This document shows positions 14,901 through 28,100 of a stretch of DNA of 64,000 nt, piece by piece. How positions within the stretch are numbered: the first letter of the stretch is position 1; each line of letters starts with the position of its first letter. The stretch is from Synanceia verrucosa (taxonomy: Eukaryota > Chordata > Actinopteri > Perciformes > Synanceiidae): NCBI GenBank assembly GCA_029721515.1, contig CM056559.1, positions 6,201,001 to 6,265,000 of the forward strand, written 5' to 3'. Below the pieces are notes generated by a model. It ran no database searches. It saw only the letters and a program-made list of their open reading frames with translations, and was not told the origin of the DNA. Position numbers and translations under genes: made by a program.

Positions 14901-17900
14901 AAACAAGATTACAGAAATAGTGACAAAGAGTAGATAAAAGGGAACAAAGACAACAGAAATAAAACCTCAATTGAGAGGAGACAGGCAGGCTTGGAACAGT
15001 GATAAAACAAGACATAAAAGCACACTGTAAAAATGCTTTCCTGTACAACCGGGCTTTGAGATGTGGTTTAAAAGATGCTACTGATCTGGCTGGCCTCGGC
15101 TCTGGCAGAGTGCCGCAGACCTCAGGAGCCTCTGCAGCAAAGAGTAGGTCACCTTTTGTTAAGCAGAGTCCTTGGAACAAGCACCAGTGCTCTGCCAGAG
15201 GACCCGAGGCTACGCTCCCCCTCAGAAGTACTTATAAAAAGGTCTGATGTGTAGCTCGGAGCCAAACCCCTGCTGAGCCTCTAAATAAACATCCATCAAT
15301 TTCCTGGATATTTAAGGTCAGGACTGTGGTGGCAGCACAGCAAGCAAAGTGATTTTTTTTTTCCTTCACAACTTCCACCAGCTTCTCTTGGGGGGAACTC
15401 CCAGTAGAGCTGAGAGACTGGACTGGATCAGGTGCCTGAACCACCTGTACTGACTCCGTTCAGCGAAAAAGCACGAGTCTGAAGTCACTGCTGTTCAACA
15501 ACAATGAATTGGATTGCAGATTACCCTTGAACCAACAGGGTGTTTCTTTCCCGTGACTAAAATAAATTGCCAAGCTCAATACATGTAATGTGAAAAAATA
15601 AAGTGATGCTATGTTCGTAGTAGATCATGTATCTGAAATGTGTTTCTGCAAGTTTATTTTCCTACTTGTAGACAAGACAGAAAGTTAATTTGAAGCCAAT
15701 TATCTAAAACACGCAAAACCAGCAGTGCAGCTCTGAAGCCAAGTTCACTGAATGTATGCAACAACTCATATCATGAGTCACAAGCAGTGTGTGCTTAATG
15801 ATACTGTTGTTCATGCTGAAAGTGATCTCTCTTTCCTGCTCGATCAATAAACACCATTCTCCGTTTTATGAAGTCATAGTGCGGTTATATGACTGGAGTC
15901 GCTTTATTTTGAAAAGCCCATTTACAAGAGCACATTGTTGTCAGAGCCGACTTGGTCGGATGTGGTGAAACTCAAGGAAAAACTAAACGTGTCTGCGTTT
16001 GTAACACAATTAAACACTGGCTTATTCTGGGACATATGAATTAATGAGTTTAAAATAGAGAAGACAATGATAATCATTTCCTGTTACAAGCTGCCGGAAT
16101 GATGAATTGGAAAACATGAGGGTTTAAAAAAATAAATAAATACATAAAAGTAAACAAATGGTGAGCAAACAACAGCAGATCTGGTGAAAGAAGAGGAGAG
16201 CAAACAGACGGAGGAGAACGACAGACATTAGAGTCAATTTTCAGGGTCGTGTCACCCTCGCAGAGGGCAGGCTGACAGGGCAGAGCGAGGGGTCAAAGGT
16301 CAAGCCTTTAATAGCCCGGCTGAAACAGCACCGCCTTTATGTCATTCGTTTACGTCTAAACTCCGTGCAACCTTTGATCCTCCTCGACAACACTGTCTTA
16401 AACTCTTACAAGGAAAAAAATCTTTCACATAAACACTCACTAATCTCCCCACTCACCACCTTCCCATGTTGTAGACTTGAGGGCCTCTTTGAGTGGGATT
16501 TGTCTTGTACACACCTTTAAAGACTCAACAAAGCCGAGAATAAAACACAGCTTTTATTTTTGCTGAGTGATTCCTATTCACATCTGAGCTCGAAGCTTCC
16601 AACTGCATCAAAAAACATGAGCGGCATCAAGTGTGCGCTCGGCGGTGTGTTTGTAATTCAGCTCCAGCAGCCTGACATACAGATCTGAGGCCTCCCACGG
16701 ATGCAGGCAGAGGTCAGCAGCCCTCGCAAAGCCTGGGCTTCCTACAGACTCGCCTGATATCTTATTTGAGCAGTTGAAGGGCTTTTTTGACTAGATAATG
16801 TAATCCTCAAGCATAAATCCTCCACTCTCAAATCAACAAATTCATTTACGCTTTGACTGTTTAAGACTGGCAGAGCAACTGGCAATTAAATACTGGATCA
16901 GCGTGAAAGCAACGGGGACATGAAGTAGAGGACAATCTGGAGGAAATTACAAGCTTGACATGGACTTGATGTTGCAAATGGTTGGCAAGCGTCTGGACTA
17001 ATAAGCCAACATCACTAATCAGGTTTCCTGTTTCTAAGATACCTCACCATTTAAATCCCAACCTGTTGCATCAGCTGTGTGTAAATTCGTTGTGTTGTCG
17101 TTCCTTATTAACTGGAAGAACAGTTGTATTTTCCTTAACATCCCTTTGACATTTACAATGACACGAACACTCGATACACAACTTCAGTTATTTTGATTGG
17201 ACGAGGCCAGCGTGTGATTTTACGCTGCGTTCACTCGTCGTGGGAATTGCTGGCCACTTGGCTCATTGTAACAGTGTTGTAACAAGCGTAGCCTTCTGTT
17301 GATGTTGAAATTAAATATCCGAAACATTTCCCATGTTAAATATGTAGTGTGGGGCTGTGTTAGATCATTTCTGTGACCCTCTGAAACCGATGATCCGACA
17401 TTCACACCCACTTCACGCTGTGACGGGCCAGCTGTGGAGGTGAGGAAGGAGCCACGGTTAACACTTCCCTCCCTTCTCTTTCCTTTTGCATTCTTGTCAC
17501 AACTATTTGCAGCGCTCGAACGCTCTCGATGCCAAAATTCTGACTCCTACAGTAATGTGTTGAGATATACTGTAGCATACAGGTCTATACTGGAGCCGAC
17601 TCTGGAGCAGCTCATAAACAGTGCAACTCTGCAAAGACGTGATTATCTTTGCTGAGATGGCGAGACTCTCCTGTTTTAATTACACCCCATCTCTCAAGTT
17701 TTAAACATTTCAATTTCACACTGCACAGCAGAGCAAAGCAAAGCAGGGCGTGAGATTTGTAATCTGGCTCAACATATAAAAGGAGGGGAAACTCTTTTAA
17801 AGCCTGCCAGTAGTCAGCAAGGTAAAAAAAAAAAACACTGTGGCTTTGTGTTTTAAAGATCTGTTAATTCCTTTTATAGGCACATGAGTGTTGTAGTTAC

Positions 17901-19074
17901 AGCTCTTTATCTGTCCGTTTGTGGTCATAACCAACAGCATCCTTTGCAGAGCACGATTCAATATGAGCCAAACAAATCCAGAACTGAAATTAATGACAGG
18001 ATTATTCTGCTTCCATTTGTAACCATTAGCTCATGAGAGAAAATGGAGTCTGGTTCAAAGGGTGGAAGGGGTGTCCTTTAGTGTTTGGACTTCCTCCAAC
18101 AGCTCTCTGGACTCAGCTACAGGAAACCTGCACAAAACCGCAGCCAGAAACAAAATGGAAGAGGATGAACCTTAAATGACTCTCCTGAGCTGCTAGCACA
18201 AGAAGCAAGAAACCCACACTGTATATTTTATATTGTCATCAGCGACTGCCATGTTTCAAACAATTTATCAAGCATCTTAAATAAGGAAATATGAGTGAAG
18301 CAAATTTCCGGAGAGTGATCCAGTCTAAAGATAAAACAACTATGACGTCCTGCTAACAAGAAACCCCTGAATGGATTATTAAGCCTGTGCTGGTTTGGAG
18401 AAGCTGTCCAGGGAAATGTGATTAACGTTTTCCACAAACTCAGAGGAGGAATTCCCAGGAGAGAGACAGAAAGAGAGTTGCACACAAAAGTAGTGAAGTT
18501 CAGTAATGGCTAACTTTAAACTGAAGGATCCATTGCCAAGGAAGGCCCTCCCATTAATCTGAGTCATGGAAGACCACAAGCAGCGGCCATAAAAAACGCA
18601 ACAGCCAACGGCAAATAAAGTGCAATAAAAAAAAATGGGCGTGAAACGTTTTTCATGCACCTCCAAAATCAGGAATAAATCACAATAGCCAGCTTTTTTG
18701 TGTCTCTCTCTGTACTGAGCAGCGTCACCTCCCATGCTGACGGTCAGGATGGAGATCCATGCAGACACAAAGAGGACACACATGGGTGAGGTGCAGCTCT
18801 GCCTGCGTCTGTGGCAGCCAGGAATGCTCTGTGGCTTTACTGGGTTTATAAATAACCGACAGCAACAGGCAGACACAAAAGACGCTGCTGTTCTAAGCCA
18901 GACCGCTCTAGCAGAGCGCCTTCTCCGCCCTTCTGGTTACTACCAGCGTCTGACCGGAGCAGTTAGCACCAGGGTCCGAGCCACCAACCACCCAGCCACC
19001 ACCCAGAGTGAGTCCCTGCAGTTCAGTCTGAATACAGAAAGAATAGTCAAAGCAACCTTTAAGAGCAAACAAGG

Positions 19075-19120
<46 letters not shown>

Positions 19121-22100
19121 GCTGAGTAAGAAAGGAGAGAGAAATGCATCCAATTAGGGCTGCAACCTCAATTATTTCTAGTTTCTCGAGTTTTTACGAT
19201 GAAGGGATAATTGTTGATGCAGCCCCACGGACCCTGACAGATAAATTAAGTCTAGCTGATTTTAAAACTGCACAGAACTAAATCCTTTGCCTCCTACCTG
19301 TATATTCAGATGGCGTTTGAAATAAGTGAGAGTCAGCATTCATTAAATGCCTCTTATTTCTTTATTTTTATTTGCAAAACTCTTGATACTACAGATACTG
19401 ATACTTGTCACGTTCCAAATGTGTTCAGTTTAAATAGATTTGAAAGTAGGTGTTATTTAACTAGGGCTGGGGATCAAGTACCTCACGATACTAACATGCT
19501 AACACAATATTTTGCCCACGATAACGATAATATCACGACATAGCGATTCAGCAATAACCGATATATTGCAAGAAATTTCATCCACAATACATCACGATAT
19601 CTGTGTCACTGACGGAATTCAGAATTTAATAACTACACAAGCAAAACAAAGTATATACTGCATATCCACGTGTACACATATATACATACTATATGTGTTT
19701 GACCCAAAATATGACTTTAAAAAAATTATATTAAGTACTTTTTTTTTTATACAAATGCACCATCATTCTTTTGGTCGGTTTGTTGTTGTACTAGTACCAT
19801 AAGTATGGCAGCGTATTGATTAGTTCTAGCTTTATTTTTTCAAACCATTTTATTTCAGCTGACCTCAACCATTTATCGATTAAGAACCAAGTACAATCCA
19901 AACCAATCCACGTACAGTTAGCAGCAAGCATTGGATGAACACAAGCAGGGAGGTTTAGTAATTTCATTCATGTATATAGTACCACATTTAGCCAGTCATT
20001 TTTGGACCTCAATGAGGTTTAATGTGCTCTCAAATGCAACCAGCAGTGCGTGGTGACGTGCGGGTATATGGTACTTTAATCTCATAGTGATATACATGTT
20101 ATGAAGTACGTTGAGCTCCTTCTCACAAACTGGCAACTATAAAAGCTCCTGCTGGGGTGCAAAAATACAACCCACCTGAGTGGGACCAAAGTGACTGCAG
20201 ATCAGCTCAAACAGCAATAAGGTAGTGTTGGAAATAATGAGACAGTGTGGCTGTAAGAATGTGGCTGCATGGCACAATGGCATGAAAAGTGGCAGCCAGT
20301 CTTTTGGAAAAGCAGCGAGCGCTTCTGACGCAGCGCAGCACCAGAGCTGATAGGATCAGATTATGACGAGAATCAATCCGTGCTGCCACATTACAGCCTT
20401 CATCCCTTTCCTGCTGGTTGCTGGGGAGCAGAAGCCTGCTGCTGCCTGGAGCTCGACCAAGATAGAAATCAGCCTGGTCTTTATCTCTCAGTCCTCTCAT
20501 CACCTTTCCAGCTCTCCATTCTGTTTTTTTCCCCTTTCTTTTTTAACGAAGGGCTGTAATGGCACGCATTGAGCACACTAGAGAGGCAGGGAATGAGGGA
20601 GGAGGGGTGAAAAGGTGACGGGCTGCACAATAGCTAGTCACACCGCATTTAAATACTTTTCTCCAACACACAAAGTGGAAAATGGAAAGTGAGGACGGCT
20701 GGACAATATGTACTCATGTATGTCCTGTTTCCCACACTGTGGAAAATTGGATTGTGATGCCAATTTTGCTCTCTAGCATGATTTGTCTGTGACAGTTTTC
20801 TCCCAAAAAAAAGCACCAAGAAAACTGACTGAAGCTCTGTTCTCCTCAGCCAGGAAGCAAGGTTCCTCTGCTTTTAGGGCGCTAACACAGAGACAACCAA
20901 TGACAACCACCAACAGAGACGGAAAATAGATGTGTCTGCCTCAAATACATCACCTCACAACCAGCTGGCTGCTTAAACCAAAGCGAAAATTATATTCCAC
21001 AGAATGAGGCAAGACAATGACAATCAGTCAGAGCTCCATGACTTCTATCCTGGGTTCTTTGTTAAGAGTTCAAACAATTTGACCTAAACCATCAATATCC
21101 ATCACAAAACCATCTGTCTGTTTTCTGCACTGGATGGATGGGACAGCCTTTGTCAGGTAATATGGTTTCTGAGGGGAACATTTCCTGTCAGAGATTTCCA
21201 TTTCCGCTTCCTGTGGGTGTGATAGACAGCCAAGTGCAGATGTGCTGCATGTACGGATGAGCAAATTATCAACCTGGGCAAAAAGAAAACACAATGCAAC
21301 AGGAGAACTCCACACTAACCCAAAGCAAACCTCAGTGATGTGATGGATTAGCTACCTCCGCCTCATGTTCATTCAGTACAAAGATGAAAAAGAGGCTGCT
21401 GAAGTTTGGAAAATGAGGAATTGTATCTTCATCTCAGCTCACTGTGTTCAAACATAATGACCTTCGATTAAGGACGAACACTGAAACAAATAGTCAGTTG
21501 ATTGTTTGGTTGATTGGCAGTAAATTAAACAGCTTCATTGATTAATTCTTTCCTTTATTGATGTTTTATAGATAAAACTTATCAATTAACAGAGAAAACA
21601 ACCTGCAGGTTAACCGATAATAAATTAAGTTGTTGTACAACATACACTAATCCAAAAATAATTAAGAGAAGAACTGAAAAATGGTAATAATCAGTGCAGC
21701 CCTGACATTCATCGATCTTTTAAGAAGAAGAAGAATTCCTTTATTAATCCCTCAATGAGGGAAATTGCATTTTTTCACTCTGTTAGTATATATACATATA
21801 TTTTTCAGTTGCACATTACACACACAAGTCATGAAACAAACACATGCACATGCATTAGAGGAGAGGTGTCAGAGTGAGGGGGCTGCCCCTTATCCAGGCG
21901 CCCCGAGCAGTTGGGGGTTCGGTGCCTTGCTCAAGGGCACATCGGCAGTGCCCAGGAGGAGGAACTGGCACCTCTCCAGCTACCAGTCCACTCTCCACAT
22001 TTTGGTCCGACCTGGACTTAAACTGGCGACCCTCCGATTCCCAGCCCAAGTCACTACAGCCTGAGCTACTGCCGCCCCAAAGATGAGATTTAAGATGAGG

Positions 22101-25100
22101 ATGATAAGAGTAAATCATGTTGTTTATCCATCACAGTGCAAAATGTTCTTCTTTACATTTCTGTGACTGTTACAGGTTCATTCAAAGCGATCGGCACATT
22201 AACGTTTGTGGTTAGCGGCACGCAGAGTGACGTTACTTTGCAGCTGCTCGATGCAGAGCGGATCTAATTAAATGCTGTTCCACATTAACAGGATTGAGTG
22301 AACCTACACATCTCTGCCTTCTCCCTCCGGCCTGTGAGTGGCACTCGGTGTAATGCATACGAGCAGCAACCGGACGAAGTGGCTTCCTAGAATACACACA
22401 TATCCTGCTAGACACAAGCGAAACCGACATCCGTACACACAGATGACCAGCATGCATTGTGCCTTGGGGTGGTGGAACATGGCGGCGCTGTTACAGTCGC
22501 ACAATGGCCTGAGTGGAGAGATTGCCACGGTGAAACTGCTTTTCAAGGCTTAGGGTCTTTATGTAGCCTGGGGCGATATCTAGAGGTGTGACCTGTAACG
22601 TCACTCTCAGGCTCTAATTACAGGTTTAGCTCCACCTCACTCATCTGGACTCATTATTCCATCTTTGCCTGCAGTCATTTAGTTGTTAATGGGCTTTAGG
22701 GCTTTGGATCAAAACCCATGTAGCTCATGTTTTTCTCATGTTTTTGTTACCAAAAACCAACCAGGAAACTGTGGCTTGTCAAACACATAGTATATATGTG
22801 GCGGCCTGCTGAGCACACTGTTAGTATGTGGTTGCATTCCTCAGCATGAACTATCAGCTTAAACCTGAGTGACTGAACATGGCTTTGCTTGAATCGGATG
22901 ACGCTACAATGTTCTCAACTTCACATCTTCCATCTGTATCCAGCTAAGCACTCTAACAGCCAAAAAAAAAAAAAAAAAAAAAAAAGTATGGCGATATCTG
23001 AGCTGAGAGCTTTGAGATGTAAACAGCAGGCCAGTGGAGTCCGTATGGGCGTCCGCCACACGACCGGCTCTGTTTATGTGCTCTCTCACATTTGTTGAGA
23101 CAACTGAACAACTGGTCAAGATCTCGGCTTGTTGCTGCATCACGCTACCGACTGTGATGATCGAGCTAGAGGCGAGTTTGCTCACATAATATTTAGAATT
23201 TCTGGCAGATAATAACCAACCACAAGGAGACCACACAGCCCGCTCTTTGCAGCTGCACGTCACTCCTGCTCAACCCGAAATTTATGGACCTGAAACACAT
23301 CCTGCTATTTCTTTTACTCCTATACAATAACAGTCACGTTTAAAACAGTGTGCTTTCACTCAGAGTAGAACAAGATACATAAAGGAAACGGCCTCAAAGT
23401 CCCAACATCAATGATCCTCACATTATTTTTAATGTGATGAATGTTAAGTACACTCCTGATGTTCACCATCATGAATGCACTCAGTAAAAATAATAAAGGA
23501 CAAACCAATGTAGTATAGCATTAAAATATAATAGGTGGTTTGTTGGCAGTTTTATCAGAAAATGACACTTTAAGTCTAAAAATAGCCCAGGCCCAGAAAG
23601 AATCTCATTTAGATATTTGACCCATGACACCCATGTGTTGGGTGGTACAAAAAAACATAATGATCTGCCATGTTTACAAGTATTAGGACTAAAGCAGAGA
23701 CTCAATTGAGAGTGTAAGAAAGCTTCAAAGTGCAAAGTTTCCAGCTAAACTGCACCCTAATTTGAATTAAGTTGAAATATAACTATTAATAACAACTTTG
23801 GACCCTGTGGTCAGTCAGTGTTACCTGCTTTCCCACAATGATTGAGGAGTCATGAGAAAAGAAACAAAAAAACAAACAAAAAAAACATTGTTACTGTGGT
23901 GCTTTTGCTTTATATTTTTGAAGTTTGACCTAAAATGAAAGTGAAAATGGATAAAGATCACCTATGGAGGAGCATAGGAGGTGTTCAAGTTTTATGTGTG
24001 AAGCTACGTTAAGAGACAACAGGTGTGAACATCCAGTATTTTTAGGATAACCAAAGTGTTGATCAACAGGTATTTTTGACCAGCCATAAGAGCAGCTGAT
24101 CACCAAACGGTCATCATCTGGAGACCAAGAATAATCACACGTTTTGACAGGATGTGTCCATTAGCCTACTTTATAAACCGGTCACCATCACTTGACATGA
24201 GGCATGTATTGACACTGTGTTCAGTTTTTTTGTTGATTAATCCTTTTGTCTCTGGTCAGAAATGAATGTGGGAAGCAATTCTGCTGCATTATCTTTTATC
24301 CCCAGAGGAATAAAATGTTCACTTGGATAAGCCCATCAGATCAGTCTGGGTGGTCCAGCCAAGTGAGCTGCAAATGGACCAGCCTGGACTGGTTCAGCCC
24401 AGATTGGACTTTTGTATGGGACATTTTTTTCTTCCTCCAACGCACTGCTCTCCTGTGAAAATGACAGACCTGACAATGCTGCCATCTCCCTCCCATTTTT
24501 AATGAGCTCAAAAACATCCTGAATCGCCTCACTGTTTCCACAGGGAGATTCTGTCAGCAATTTTCATACATCACACAACAAAAAAAACAAAACAAAACAA
24601 AAAACGACTCTGGTCTACACAGAATTACAGTGGAATATGAAGACAAAAGGGAAATGATGCTTTAATAATTGATTTTCCTCCACAGTCCGTTCCATAATGG
24701 TCTACAGAAATCCAATAACCACTAATTGCTCTCCCAAACATGAGCACTTGGCTCGTAATGACTCCACGTCTTTCACACTCTGTCAATTTTTCCTCATGTC
24801 TCTACAACTACAGCTCATCTCGTGCTTCAACCCTGTAATGAATTTGCAGTGCGGCACCCCTCCCTTCTTCAGATCTTAATGATTAGGTGAAGTAATTGCA
24901 CAGGATTGTTCAGGGTCCATTCAGCCGTTAGGAGCCCACCAGTCTGCTCCCTTAGCAACACGGATATGCAGCCTGACTATGACTTCCTGTGTCAGTCAAA
25001 TCCAGTATGAGAGCATCTGTTCTGCACAGCTGCATCCATCCTGCAGAGCAGCACTGCCCTTTGACTTGAAGCGCAGTTTGTGGAGAAGTTAAACAGGAGC

Positions 25101-28100
25101 AGTTAGCATCATGTTCAGGGACAATATGCTTATTTTATACACATCTTAGTCTGTAAACCATTCCTCTGTTTGTTGATTATTCTGTCTGGCATGATCCTCA
25201 ACCACTGGACAGCAGAAAATACAGCTGTACACCTAAATGCATGTGTCTGCTTCCTCTTGGAGACTTCCAGCAAAAAGGCATTGGGAGCTTTACTTGATTC
25301 ATTCCAAACAGCTGCTTAATTGCTGCAGAGCTGTGTTCCATTAGGCCGTGATGAGGAGCACAGAGCCGAGCTTTAAAGGAGAGAAAAATACAGCAGACAT
25401 CCTGGTCAAAGGTGCCTTTCACTGTGCTAATGATATCTCTAAAAGGCGGCTACCTAGAGGCAGGAAAGACACTTTGAAGAGAGGGGTGGAACCAGAAGAT
25501 AAACAGCTACTGTTTTCTTCATTTCTATACTTAAATCATCATCAATACTGTATTTTTTATATGAATGAAAAAAAGAACATTGCATGGTAATGTGCACGTT
25601 GAAGTGATTAAAAATGGGTTCAATCGGTTGCTTCTGGCTAACCGCCGATACCAGAGCGCTACAACCTCTGCAGCCAAACATGGACACTAAACTCCACATA
25701 TTTTAGAAAGATGATCATTCCCAGTTCAGATTTCTCCTAAACTCGTCACAAAAACAAGAGATAGTAATGAAGATGCATATGGATGTCTAGAATTAATGTG
25801 CACTTCATTACTGTGTGTGTGCACTCATGTTTTTCCTTCTGCTCAATGACGAAACGAAACATTCGGCGGTTTAATGTTTAACATCATCTTATGATCTCAT
25901 CTAATTGTGACAACACTGGATTGTTTGATTGTAAGGAACTATTAAAGTTATCTATCTTTGAAGCAGGAAAAGTGGTTCCTTTAAGGATCCTGGAGTCGCT
26001 GAGCAGTCACTTGCTTGAGTGGGGACTTTATCAACAGTAATGGCCCATATTGAAATAAATCTCTGGAGCAGGAGTGTAGTATTGATGCTTAACAAGCCCT
26101 GTCAAGAGACGGCTTTGCATATATTGAGCAGCATAGTGGGAGCTGATGAGGCACCGCTCCAGTGCTCAGGAAGAACAGGGTTCACCCTCCACCACTATAT
26201 CCAAGCACAGACAGAAACTACCTGGAAAAGCTAAATGGATTCACTTTCAGCACCCTAAAGCCTGCTATTAATTACTACCCCCTCAAAAGCAAGGCTCCCT
26301 CTAAGTATAATCATAAAAGCCTATTAGCCCCATGTATCAGTGTGCTCTAATTGTTTGTTTGAAGTGGATTGCTGGAGTGTTACTGCCTTTCAGGACCTCC
26401 TCCAGCGCTCACTCGCTCGCTCTCACTCGACTGGTGTGACAACGCTGCTTGTTGCGGCCCGGGGCAGAGGGCAGGAAGCGCTTGGCGAGGGCTGGGATGA
26501 AAAGAGCAGCCCTTGTACGGCTGGCACGGGGGAAACCGCCACGGCCGCTGCCGAACAGGGGGTACATTTCATAAGCGACGCAGTTTTTAGTTGCCACCAT
26601 GAGCAGCAGTGCATCGGCGGTTCACAGGCAGCCGGCCACCAAAGCCTGAGCCTGAGCGCCAGCCCACCCCCAGCCGGCTCGGCCTTGATCTGCAATTATC
26701 ACCCATCACTTGTCATTCCATTGAAGCAAAATGGTCTGTTTGATGCATAAAGGGATAAATGAGTGAATAACTACATTTCTAATCAAGCTGAAAGAATCTC
26801 TTCTGCAAAAAAACAGCGGAAAGTTAAAACTGGAAGAGGGGAAGGAAAAGATCCACAGACCCCCCTCTGTGATAAGACGCTTCAACTATACTGAGCTGCT
26901 TAACCTTCAAAGTGCTTCTGTGCTGCCAATAAATATCAAGAGTATCTTTACTGAGTTGTACAAACAGAAGGAAAACATGCTGTCAAAAAACAGACAGCTC
27001 AAACAGAGGCAACAAAGAGGGAATAATTAGTCCTCTTTTCCTTCTTCTCAGCATCCTTTGACTCTCTGTTCAACAAGGAATCTCAACACGAGGACCACAG
27101 AGCGACATCAAAGCAGATCATAAACAATGCATGACAAACACGCAGCATCCTGAAGTGAGGCCCACAGTGATGGGCATCTTGCTGCTGTAAGACAACAGAA
27201 AAAAAAAAACACTGGGAGGGAGTGAAGCTGTGGAGGAGGTCTTGATGAGCGCTCGAATGTGTCAGCTGACATCAAGGTGCACGAATAAAATAATAATGTG
27301 AGCAAAAAAGGCATTCACACTCCAGCAAAAATAATCTATAATTCAGCATCCTCTGGTGTTTTCATACAAGTTTCTCATACAAACATCGAAAACATGGATG
27401 CAAGTATATAACTTCCATGTAAGCAGCTTTGCAGCATTTCCACACATTTAAATTTGTGTCATCTCAGCATGATTGGTGGATGTTGACAACACGGCATGGT
27501 GGTGGGGGCAGTAAAGAGGATTACGAGGGGCCAGCGATGAGGGGGCTATTGTTGGAGCCTGAGAAAGTGTGCAGGAAGAGTGGCGCACACTGTGGAAACA
27601 AACCTGAAACTCTGGCCTCCCTGGTGAATAACAGGAAACAGTGAGATACACGCTCTGCACAATAACGCACACCTCTCGCTCATAATCACAACTTCAATGT
27701 TCACGTTTCCATCCGTTCACAAAGAAATGTGTCCAGCATAAAAAAAAAAAAACATATCATGGAAGCAATGCAGAATGTGAGGGAACTGCCTATTTAGCAT
27801 AATTTTGACCTAAGCCACTGCTCGTTGGAGTGTTTCCATTTTTTCGGCGGCTGCGTTTGGCAGGCGGACATGACAGAGTGCTGCTCATCTGGGAGACGGC
27901 TGGGCAGAAGGATGTTGCTGAAAGGCAAACAACCCACCATGTCTGTAAATGCAATTATCAAAAAGACCTTGAGCTGGGGCCATGAATGATTAATACACAC
28001 TCGCATTAAAGCAATACAAATTGTGTGACAAAAGAAAATCTAAATTCTGACGCCATCACACATAAAAGGCCATGAAAACGTATTTTGCAGCCATCTTTTC

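Noticed and set aside
18379..18876. 165-codon open frame on the minus strand
   Set aside because: No recognisable domain or start context; it sits in nxn intron 1 beside a (GT)n repeat, and overlapping frames are equally open.
21765..22118. Overlapping 70-99 codon frames on both strands
   Set aside because: They are translations of the tRNA-derived SINE.
26340..26750. 136-codon frame over the CpG-rich block
   Set aside because: Open frames occur on both strands because GC-rich DNA lacks stops. No splice sites, Kozak context or homology supports coding.
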